Below, in pieces: positions 55,646 through 64,000 of a stretch of 64,000 nt of DNA; within the stretch, counting starts at the first letter, position 1; each line of letters begins with the position of its first letter. Origin of the DNA: Epiperipatus broadwayi (Eukaryota; Onychophora; Udeonychophora; Euonychophora; Peripatidae); NCBI GenBank assembly GCA_028023455.1, contig JAQFVV010000072.1, forward strand, positions 6,068,794 to 6,132,793, written 5' to 3'. Both the position numbers and the translations under genes were made by a program. The notes beneath the pieces were generated by a model, which saw only the letters and a list, made by a program, of their open reading frames with translations, was not told the origin of the DNA and ran no database searches.

Positions 55646-55790
55646 AGAGTGGGGAATGTAAAATAAAGTGGCTAACAGGTTTATCTGGGCATAATTGCTG
55701 AGATATTCTTGACTTCGTTTAAGGAGAAGCCATAATACATTACATCGCACATGCTCAAAGGTTTATTGCCTTAGTAAATATTACTTAAGT
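55646..55790. repeat. MITE-interior fragment plus hairpin arm tip
   Basis: 55650-55745 is the reverse complement of 49108-49190 (AAGTGGCTAACAGG ... GACTTCGTTTAAGGAGAAGC). 55767-55787 (GCCTTAGTAAATATTACTTA) equals the outer end of the 89-bp-arm hairpin. Confidence 0.7.
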
Positions 55791-57490
55791 TTATTTTATA
55801 AATAGCTTCTCCTTAAATAAAATCATAGAGATATGGCCATGTCCAAAAACCCTGTTAGCCAACATAGATTTCCTTCAAAATTCTTATGTGAAATGTCTAT
55901 ACCAGTTAACAGATTTACTTCTTATTACCCAAATGTTTTTAGTCATAATTCTTTTTTTCTCCTATATTATTAAAAGCTATTTTGTTAATTCTACTAATCT
56001 TTTCTACACATTCCCCAATTTTGTTATAGATCTAAACAAAAAATCATGAACTATCTCTTTCACTCTCCTTAACTTCAAATTTCTCCCATTTTCCATATAA
56101 CTTCTTCCAATCCTTTTTTAACATTTTATATTCTGAAAATAAAATGTAACTGATTGCACCAAATTTAATAGTTGCAATTTGAATTAAATTTTTTTTTTAA
56201 TATTATTTTTTTCAAAAAATAATTTTTTTGATTCATATTTCTTTCTTTTGGATAATGGATAGATAAATCGGCTTGCCTCAATGGTTCATTCCACAACTTA
56301 TTTTGCTTAACACTTGGTTATTGCTGTGATGAAATAATGTGTCTTCTTTTAATGAGCACATTTAAAGAGTGGCCCACTGTAATAAAAAAGTTCATAAAAT
56401 ATGATTTAAAATAGATGCTAAAAAATTAACAATTTTGTAATTAGCTGTATAGGTATTAATTAGCATATATCTTTATGTACCTATCAAACTTAATTTCTTG
56501 CTAATAAATAAATAATATTTCCCTATTTTCTTACCATTAAGGGAATTATTCTTCTTCGAAGAAATGTATTTTGAATGTTTTGTACGATTTATACTAATAT
56601 GATTTTTGCCAAATATTCTTAAAAGTAGACTTGTGTGTTGTTGAGTATAAGAAGGGTTTGTTGAATATTTAGATAATCCAACAATCAGTGCTAATCTGGG
56701 AAAACCAGAGAACCAAGAGTGGCCAAATTAACCGTTATTTCACATAGCTACAAATAGCAACCCTACTTCTCACTTACATAGATTAAGAATTGCACTACTT
56801 ACAATAAAAGATAAGATATATAGTAATACTATATTGTCTGTTACTTTTTTTAAAAAAAGCAATTCACTAAATTATCCATTTCCTAAACATTTCTGATCAC
56901 TAAAACCTGTACTAAAATAATAGCAATATATTATGACAATAAAGACATTATTTTGATGACATAAACCAGAGGGATGTATTTAAAATCATACTGAGCTATT
57001 TGTAATACCTTAGGTCATTACCCAAAGTCAATTTTCCAGTAGTTAATTGATTTTTAAATTTCTTAGATTCCAGTAATTGCAGATGTTTACATTACATGGA
57101 TTGTAATAAACTGATATGTGTATGCTTAAATGCACATACATATATATGTATAAACTTATAGAGAAAAAAAGTTATAAGTTAAATAAATTAAAAAATTTTA
57201 AAAGACTGATTCTTTTAAAATTAGTAAGTAAAAGATTTATAACTTTAAGATTAGAAAAAGATTAATACAAATAATAATCTAATTAATGAGAGCAGACCTC
57301 CTTAATGAAATAAAACAAAGAAATTTGAATTAGATTTCCTTTATAAGATAAACGACAAGCTATGAAAATAACTCATTAATTAAAGGATGTAAATTCTTGT
57401 ATGGAGATTAAAATGAAGACTCAACTGAGCAGGTGGACAGAATATTAGCCAATCAATTGCAGGGATTTAAAACAATGAATGCCTCAGTAC
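55791..57490. other. AT-rich intergenic sequence
   Basis: A second partial GCTTCTCCTTAAAT ... CCCTGTTAGCCAACA segment near 55806-55870 echoes the fragment at 55650. Otherwise nothing was recognised. Confidence 0.4.
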
Positions 57491-57497
57491 TAATGGG

Positions 57498-57689
57498 ATG
57501 AACAGAGCACATTGGATCCTTGAAGCTTCATCTGTGCACACGGACATATATATTGGAGCAGATCATCTCCCATGGCACAGTGGCTTCAAGTGCGGAGAGC
57601 TGACCTCCGAACGTGAGAACAATCAGCTAACTCTTACAGCTCGTATTGATTTAAATTATGTGTTTGCCTTCGGGCCTTCTTATGTTTAA
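57498..57689 (+). other. GC-richer island of unknown nature
   Basis: It is distinctly less AT-rich than its surroundings and has a 63-codon frame (HLPWHSGFKCGELTSE, RENNQLTLTARIDLNYVFA). No family was recognised and no splice context is convincing. It may be a transposon fragment. Confidence 0.3.
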
Positions 57690-57699
57690 TGACTGTATA

Positions 57700-58239
57700 T
57701 ATGTAAATAGTTAAAATGCTATTAGGGATAGTACAGTAAATTACCTAAATAGTAACTATTAGTATTGATTTGTACTCATGGGAAGAGCACCCTTAGATTA
57801 GCTGGACGTAGCATAAACCATAAAATTGTTGGTTTGAATATTAGCGCTAAGTTTCACCGAAATTAATATTGATTTTAGAAATGCTATTTTAAGCAGCATC
57901 AAAAATACATTTATTGCAAAGGCTATCATAAATAATCTGTTAAATTTGAAGTCTATTTCTAAAATAATTGACACATTTCACTATATTTCATATTATTTCT
58001 TTTGTGATATTTTCTTTTCAATTCCAGAAATCGTAAGCTAAAAAGAAGTGTGTGTTAGTTGGTATTTTTGTTCTTTTGGACAACTCATGACAGCATTAAC
58101 AGCTTTAATACTGATTACATCAGTGATTCCACATTTCCAAAACTTTTTATAGCAGATTTTCAATAAATACTTTGGTGATTAAATAGTAAAGTTAAGAAAA
58201 GAAAATACATGGATTTTATTTAAATAGTCTAGAAAATAA
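57700..58239. other. AT-rich sequence with weak tRNA-like patch
   Basis: 57780-57850 contains GATTAGCTGGACGTAGC and, 30 nt on, TTGGTTTGAATATTAGC, which loosely resemble A and B boxes. Too weak to call a tRNA or SINE. Confidence 0.3.
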
Positions 58240-58910
58240 TGTAATTGTTTTTGCAATAGGCTTGATCTTTAGGAAAGGTTGTAAATATTATCAGAGAAAG
58301 TAGGTGTACATGTAAATGCTAAAAAAAGGGAATAACATTCAATGCATTATCTTAGAAAAAAATAAAGATTAATAATCGTGAAATAGACAAAATTAACAAT
58401 TATAAATAACTTGATCAGATTATTAATATAAACAGATATATAATGGATGAAATTAATCACAAAATTAAAATTAGATGGATTGTTTTTGGTAGAAAAAAAA
58501 TTAGAATTAAAAGAAAATATACTTAAATGTTTGGAAAAGATTTTTAATAGATGTGTATTACAAATTCTTATGGATCTGAGATTTAGACATTTAACAGAAG
58601 ACGATGCAGAGACTTCAGATCACTCAATATAATTTGAAGAAAATGAATGTTGGGAGTAACAAGAAAGAAAAAATAAAATGCTTGAATTAAAGAACAAATA
58701 GGTAATACTGACATCATTAATGGAACTGGATTGAACATATTTTTAGAAAATGATAAGAGATGAACAGTAGAAGTCCTTAAATGAATTCCAAGAGAATGTA
58801 AAATACCTAAAAAGTGATCATATGTAAGATGGATGGAAGAAACTGTATTAAATAAACAAAGATGTTCATTCTGCAATGGATTGATAATGGGTGAAAATGA
58901 TGAACATAGG
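58240..58910 (+). mobile_element. Degenerate 3' fragment of the RTE-like LINE
   Basis: It follows copy A 2590-3340 in order: AATTGTTTTTGCAATAGGC, GATCAGATTATTAATATAAA, TGGATGAAATTAATCACAAA, TTCTTATGGATCTGAGATTT, GACTTCAGATCACTCAAT and TTCATTCTGCAATGGATTGA. Frames are lost. Confidence 0.8.
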
Positions 58911-58963
58911 TCTATGTTACACATCTGAAAGTTTATGGAAGAACTATAAGTAGTTTTACTTTT

Positions 58964-58986
58964 ACACACACACACACACACACACA
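58964..58986. repeat. CA microsatellite
   Basis: Uninterrupted (AC)n of about 11 repeats. Confidence 0.9.
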
Positions 58987-59534
58987 TAAAGGCAATCAAC
59001 TTGTTTTATTGAAAAAAAAAAAAAAATTATATTTGAATATTTACAAAAACCATTATACTTTAATCCATTATATTTTATTTAGTATATAAATCCTATTCAC
59101 AAAACGTACATTGAATTATATATTAATAAGATCCGTGGATGAATATTTCCTTTTAGTAATATAAATCTTGTGATTTGATAAACATACTATATAAACGTGG
59201 TCCTCAAAAGTAACTGAAATAGTAAAAATGAAAACAATTAGAAACTTTACATATTAAAAGAGATATTTAAAAAATAGAGCATTTAAAAATTATAAGTTAT
59301 GTACACATATTAAAGTTTCATATTAAAAAAAAAAAAAAAATTTCTAAACTTATTTACTAAATAGTCAATTGCTTGGAAGGTAAAGTGCCAATTGACATTC
59401 AAGTATCAAATAAAACCAAGAATCCCATATAACTCTCTCCCCCCACCCACCCCCCCACCCCCAATTAGAGAGGGATATTCTCATAATGTAAATATAAGCT
59501 CATGGTATAACTAAAATTAAAATCTATTGATAGA

Positions 59535-60096
59535 AATATTTTTTATTAGTCATTCATTGGATTACAGATTATCCAATAATGAATATTTCTATATTATAAT
59601 TTTCATACCACTCTCATGCAAGGTAAGGACTGATTTTTATCCGCTTTTAATATGTTGTGGAGGGATGTAATCATAAACATATGACTGAAGACATGAAAAA
59701 GATCTGCGATTCCCAAGATGCACATTTTGTGCTCAACCAACACTCACCACTTGGCCCAGACCACAATCTCTTACATATATGTTTATCATTGTTCATTATG
59801 CTATGTTAAGTCATGTGATGTATGACTTGATTTCCTTACAATTATTGCAGTCATTGCTCATTATATATAAAGAGCGCAATTACTACTGTTTAATTGATAA
59901 CTATCAAATGTGCAGCCCTCACAACTTTGACACAAATCAGATAAAAAAAAGTATATTAATAATTTTTATTAGTCATTCATTAGACTAGAGATTATCCAAT
60001 AATGAAAATTGCACTACTATGACTAATAAAAATTATTAATATACTTTCATTAAGTGATTTGTGTCTAAGCCATGAGGCAGTACATTTGACACATCA
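59535..60096. repeat. Foldback repeat (family F), copies 2 and 3
   Basis: 59640-60000 matches 50870-51140 in direct order (GGCCCAGACCACAATCTC, TTACATATAT, AGTATATTAATAATTTTTAT). 59897-59965 then pairs with 60020-60096 (GACTAATAAAAATTATTAAT ... GCAGTACATTTGACACATCA). A partial start (TTATTAGTCATTCATTGGAT) is at 59543. Confidence 0.7.
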
Positions 60097-60452
60097 GTTT
60101 TAGAGTTTATACAGCTTTTTATGGACACACGCACACAACAAATAAGAATTAAAACAAAACAACTAATAAACAGACATTTAATCAAAAAGTGACATGCAAA
60201 AAAATGAAGGCAAAAGACTAGTAATTTCTTTAGGTTATGTGTTTATTTATAATCAATAATAAATAAACAAATAAAAAAAAACAAATTAAAGTTAAACTAT
60301 CGAAGATCTTGGAACGGCCATCTCGGCAAGTATGGCTCTGAACAAGTCCTCCCCTTTGTAGAGGCGCCGCCACATAAATTCGGCCATGTAATCGGGGAGG
60401 CATTGGCGGGCTGTGCATGTGTGTCCATAAAAAGCTGTATAAACTTTAAAAC
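60097..60452 (-). mobile_element. Merlin transposon, internal-deletion derivative
   Basis: The inverted ends pair GTTTTAGAGTTTATACAGC (60097) with its near complement ending at 60452, extending through TTTTTATGGACACAC. On the - strand, about 60421-60299, it encodes DYMAEFMWRRLYKGEDLFRA, then ILAEMAVPRSSIV and a stop. The Y-MAEFMWR block is the C-terminal motif of Merlin/ISXO2-like transposases. Only this end of the gene remains. No matching flanking duplication was found. It is inserted at the edge of the family F hairpin. Confidence 0.8.
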
Positions 60453-61945
60453 TTATGGAATGTAATATGTACAGCAGTTTTTATTCGAACTTTTTGAAAT
60501 GCCGCATTTCAAACAATAAATAAAAATATTACATCTTAGAGTTAGGTTTTGTCTTCAATTAAAGTACAAACAGTAATGTTTTCGTTTTACTTCCTTTCAT
60601 CCCAAAGCCAAATAAAAAGTAATAACGGAGGAAGCCCCTTCCAAAAACACCCAGAAAGCTTAATGGATTAATATTTTGAGAAAATGCATATATAGATATA
60701 AATTATTTGATTTATTATCATATATTATAACACAGCAAATGTACAACCACTTTTTCTTTCAAAATATATATGTTCTCCAAATATTTTCTTATATCAATAC
60801 TGAACATATTTATATAATACAAAACTCCAAAAATGACTGTAAGAAGATAGCAGTTGGAACGTTGGAGTTTTGTATTACATAAATATATGTTCAGTATTGA
60901 TATAAGAAAATAAAGTTTTTGAAAAGGAGAAGGATTTTTAATTTGTTAATATTATTGACTTAAAGAAAATGAATATATTATTTTCATTTTTTTAAAAAAA
61001 TACTTTCACTTTCTAAAAAAATACACTTGTTGATTTCTCAGTGTCAAAACTCATAACACCACTATGTCACATGACCTGAGTTCTGGAAATTTCTTTATAG
61101 TAGAAATAGTACCAAAAATATTTATGCTATTTTTTCAGTTTCTATCTACATTTCAAAATTGTGCGTAAGTTATTTTAAAAATAACAAACTTTAAGTGAAA
61201 GAAAACGCGATCAATAGACAGAAAAAATTTAATATATAAATCCCATATTTTGTCACTAATGGAGAGATCTAGAATGCCCAAGTTTCATTTTGCAAGGATG
61301 AAAAAATTCAATGACCTCCTGAATGATCAACTCACTCTCGAGGGAAATTGGTAATCTATTTTAATTATTTTGAAATTCTATTTTCTATTCTGATTATTTT
61401 ATTTATATTTTGTTGATTTTATATATGTGCGATGTAATAGAGTAACATATTAACTGAATTTAAACTCTAATGACACTATTGATTATAGTCTGTAATAAAA
61501 TTCAGAGCGAAGGCTGTAATAATTATAGGTTAATACGAACATTGATTATTTAATATGTATTAGTCTGTTATTAAGGTTTGAATTATTATTATATCTGTTA
61601 GTTAGATAACTGAGAATGATTCTTTTTTAACAAATTTTCTGCCATTTTTCATGCTGTTGTTTTTGCATTTTATAACTACTTTTATTTTTTAATTCACTCA
61701 TTGTTATCTACATTTAATGTCAATTATTACACTCCCCATCATTATAGTATTGAAAGTCAGAGTAATTTTTTTTTCAAATGTACTGTATTAATTTGTCATT
61801 GTTAATTTTTTTTTTTTGAGATTTAGTATGTTTTTGTTTAATTTTGTAGGCTTTTATTATAATTTTTTTTCATTTATTTCATAGGATTTTGAAAATAGCA
61901 TTCATAATTTGCACCCTTCTTATTTTTCATTGAAATCTTCGTGCA
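60453..61945. other. AT-rich intergenic sequence with one hairpin
   Basis: 60785-60908 is a hairpin with about 46-bp arms (TTCTTATATCAATACTGAAC ... ATACAAAACTCCAA and its complement) and a 31-nt loop. Nothing else was recognised. Confidence 0.5.
60785..60908. repeat. Hairpin, about 46-bp arms
   Basis: Arms are 60785-60830 and 60862-60908 with very few mismatches; the loop AAATGACTGTAAGAAGATAG... is A-rich. Confidence 0.8.
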
Positions 61946-62100
61946 CGGGGGGAGGGGGGTTCTAACCATTTCTTGCCTCCGATGTTCTAATCAATTTTTG
62001 TTTTAAATTTCAATATCAGCGATTTTGAGCCGTTTTTGTTTTCGTGCGTGGGGGGGGGAGGAGGTCCAAATTTCAATTTCAGCAATTTTTGTTTTTAGAA
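61935..62100 (+). repeat. Tandem-like segments with G-tracts
   Basis: TCTTCGTGCACGGGGGGAGG (61937) and TTTTCGTGCGTGGGGGGGGG (62039) are about 102 bp apart, each followed by pyrimidine-rich and AATTTCAAT(A/T)TCAGC sequence. The G-tracts could fold as quadruplexes. Confidence 0.6.
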
Positions 62101-63458
62101 ATTTATCACTTACAGGTTTCTGCAGCGTCACCTGGCAGCTTGTCCAGTGGGTGAAAACACTACCATTTTGTTTAATGAACAAAATGATTACTAATGATCG
62201 AAGTATTCGTTGAAGAATACAAATTAACTTTATAAAATATTCTGGATAAATTACACATTCATACATGTATAACCAATCAAATCTTCCATATCTGTGACAT
62301 ACTCCGGAAGCTTATTACAAATCTTGATATATGCATTTCATCATAAACCCTGCATCCCTGCAGGAACAATAGACTTTTTTATATTTAAATACAACCAGTT
62401 TAATTTTGGAGATTGAATATTTAAGTAATCAGTTATATCACATATATGGTATTAAACTAAGCAATTTTTCAATATTCATATTTTGAAATACATAGGGAAA
62501 ACTAATATCCATATTATATAACACTTAAACGGAACAGAAATATGACATTAAAATATATATATACACACGTTGATAAATGCACCTGATAAATATTTGTAAA
62601 TCAAATCTTTTTCTTCTACTGAGCATGTTGTAATGCATATATTAATTATTCCCAGCTGTTATAAAATAAGAATCCTGAAGAACAGATAAGCTAAATACTA
62701 TATTTGTAAACAAATGTAACTAAATCTAGCACTTCCTTATAGGAGTGGCTATGAGGAAGGCTGCAGGATAGTCAAAACATCAGATTGTGTGTATAGACAC
62801 GATAAAAAAATTTTTGCTAAAAAGTGTTTGGAAGTAAGGTAGACAAATTATATTTATATTTGTAAATAACTGACTGCTAAAACATTCACCCGTCAAAATT
62901 AAATTGGTAGTAAATGTAATTAAAACATACAACAGAAAAGTGTGTTGTTTCTAAGAGATAATTAGGCATTTCAACAAAAAAACTATGGTTTCTGATAAAA
63001 ATGCATGTAAAGTAAAAGACATTTTACATTGCCCAATAATTCAATATTTATAACAAGGTTGGGGGAATGCATTGCAAATCTGAAAAATTTGATTGGTTAC
63101 AAATATTTATTACACAACATTTAAGACATATATTTTATTAATTTTAATAAGTGTGTAAATAAATTATAGTTATTAAATATACAATGTGAAAATATATTTA
63201 TTCGTGTAACAACTAACCATCATATGTTACTATAATTTTTAAATCACATTCTCAAAGAATCATTTTTTAAAAAAAATGGGTGTTCTTTGCAAGTTATTTA
63301 AAAATGATATATTAGGAATCCGACTTCTGAATTATTACAATAATTTATTCGGATTTAGTCACACAGTGCATAAATGTAAACATTACACAGCCACACACAT
63401 CACTAACCTGTTAATCTATTATAATGTTCAACTGAATCATGTGATAAACAAATTCTAC
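62101..63458. other. AT-rich sequence, probable LAMTOR4 intron
   Basis: The last exon of LAMTOR4 should lie to the left of 63459 on the - strand but was not recognised here. A GC-richer patch at 62112-62170 ends in a perfect donor-like GTAAGT on the - strand, but its translation (KQNGSVFTHWTSCQ, VTLQKP) does not resemble LAMTOR4. Confidence 0.4.
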
Positions 63459-63525
63459 CAGCAAGATTAAGCATATTTACAAATACGGTGGCTATCCGCT
63501 CATTATTTTCTAAATCTCCTGATGA
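63459..63525 (-). CDS. LAMTOR4: LAMTOR4 (Ragulator subunit), exon after 63602-63686
   Basis: The 67-nt exon follows the acceptor TTTATTTTTTAG (63527-63526) and ends at a GTAGAA donor (63458-63453). It reads SSGDLENNERIATVFVNMLN, LAG. SSGDLEN is conserved in LAMTOR4 directly after the GAV-x-S block of the previous exon, at the same phase. LAMTOR4 (C7orf59) pairs with LAMTOR5 in a roadblock-like fold in Ragulator, which tethers Rag GTPases and mTORC1 to lysosomes. The remaining 40 or so residues, with the final strand and C-terminus, are not seen in the window. Confidence 0.85.
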
Positions 63526-63601
63526 CTAAAAAATAAAAATGAAATCAGATTAAATTTTATAAAAATAATATATAAGCAAACACAACTAGAAAAAACCTTA
63601 C

Positions 63602-63686
63602 TGAGATAACTGCGCCATCTTCCTTGAGTATTAAATAACCAAGCTGGTCGGAAATTTTTTCTAAACCTTGAGGTATCATCGATTGT
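63602..63686 (-). CDS. LAMTOR4: LAMTOR4 (Ragulator subunit), upstream exon
   Basis: The acceptor TTTCATTTAG (63688-63687) and donor GTAAGG (63601-63596) flank 85 nt. The frame reads QSMIPQGLEKISDQLGYLIL, KEDGAVIS. The Q-G-L-E-x-I-x-D-Q-L-G-Y-L block followed by GAV is diagnostic of LAMTOR4. The exon starts with the last base of a split codon and ends in phase 0. The first coding exon should lie to the right, within or beyond the end of the window. Canonical splice sites argue for a functional gene. Confidence 0.9.
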
Positions 63687-64000
63687 CTAAATGAAAATTT
63701 ATTAAACTTTTATATCAATAAAGTGTATATTTTGGTATGGTATAAATAAATATAAAAAAGGGGGAAAAAAAAGAAAAAAGCATATTAAGCACATATAACA
63801 AAAAATACAATCATGTATAATCTATATTATATATTAGCATTTTGATATTATCTATCCTTACATAATGAAAACTGGTCGAAAACTGCAATCAAGGTTAAAT
63901 GATCATAATTTTATGAACATAATTACAGACAAGCTAATTAAAAATGAAATTATAATTACTGCTTTTCCTGCTAAATAGTCTTAGTATAAATTTAAAACAA
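63687..64000. other. AT-rich sequence upstream of the LAMTOR4 exon
   Basis: Probably intronic. The very short first coding exon of LAMTOR4 was not identified. Confidence 0.4.

Larger units (their letters stand above)
51696..55650 (+). mobile_element. CR1/L2-like LINE, copy 2, 5'-truncated
   Basis: It starts inside the endonuclease and follows copy 1 to the 3' end. A pogo/Tigger-like MITE (53576-54672) is inserted in the reverse transcriptase part. Frames are broken by several stops and frameshifts, but blocks are clearer than in copy 1, so it is the better reference for this LINE. It lies within one arm of a hairpin repeat: the left flank is a right-arm half copy and the right flank (55767-55787) is the arm tip. 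Confidence 0.85.

Noticed and set aside
57780-57850. tRNA gene
   Set aside because: The A and B box resemblance is weak and no cloverleaf with paired acceptor stem can be drawn.
62112-62175. GC-richer patch with a perfect - strand donor as the next LAMTOR4 exon
   Set aside because: The translation does not resemble the LAMTOR4 C-terminal strands, and no good acceptor in the right phase was found.

Overview
This window is AT-rich, intron- and transposon-dominated metazoan DNA. There are no bacterial-type operons. Long introns with canonical GT/AG junctions, a Ly6-type gene, a LAMTOR4 gene and several animal transposon superfamilies (RTE-like and CR1/L2-like LINEs, Gypsy, Merlin, pogo/Tigger-like and piggyBac-like elements) point to an invertebrate animal. 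The exact taxon cannot be fixed from sequence alone.

Host genes. (1) On the + strand, three exons (5175-5279, 20332-20427, 35431-35571) encode all but the signal peptide of a small Cys-rich Ly6/uPAR (three-finger) protein. It has the terminal CC-x4-H/D-CN signature and a hydrophobic tail typical of GPI anchoring. The two introns are each about 15 kb and hold most of the mobile elements. (2) On the - strand at the right edge, two consecutive exons (63602-63686, then 63459-63525) match LAMTOR4, a subunit of the lysosomal Ragulator complex; its first and last exons were not found. (3) A possible - strand exon of unknown identity (33715-33912) carries an in-frame stop.

Mobile DNA, left to right. 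A 5'-truncated RTE-like LINE with a 15-bp target duplication (643-3360) lies near the left edge. A CR1/L2-like LINE (about 5955-16010) is broken by three later insertions: a Gypsy LTR element (6539-9073), a 3.08-kb TG...CA element (11671-14749) and a piggyBac-type MITE (14783-15507). The second Ly6 intron holds a degenerate LTR element (25948-33526) that is itself filled with other repeats. From 37 to 50 kb lie two related TIR elements with 8-bp duplications, one carrying a Merlin (ISXO2-like) transposase relic, an older RTE-like LINE and two pogo/Tigger-like MITEs, the second inside another CR1/L2-like LINE (51.7-55.65 kb). Two LINE copies serve as empty-site references for each other, so several insertions are defined to the base.

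Most unusual signal. A dispersed repeat, called family P here, occurs at least seven times. Most copies consist of a direct unit joined to an inverted piece of the same unit, with the inversion point in a different place each time. At least five copies are flanked by 10-15 bp target duplications, as expected of reverse-transcribed insertions rather than cut-and-paste foldback transposons. The window also holds about a dozen other long hairpins, including one with 89-bp arms that differ at only two positions.
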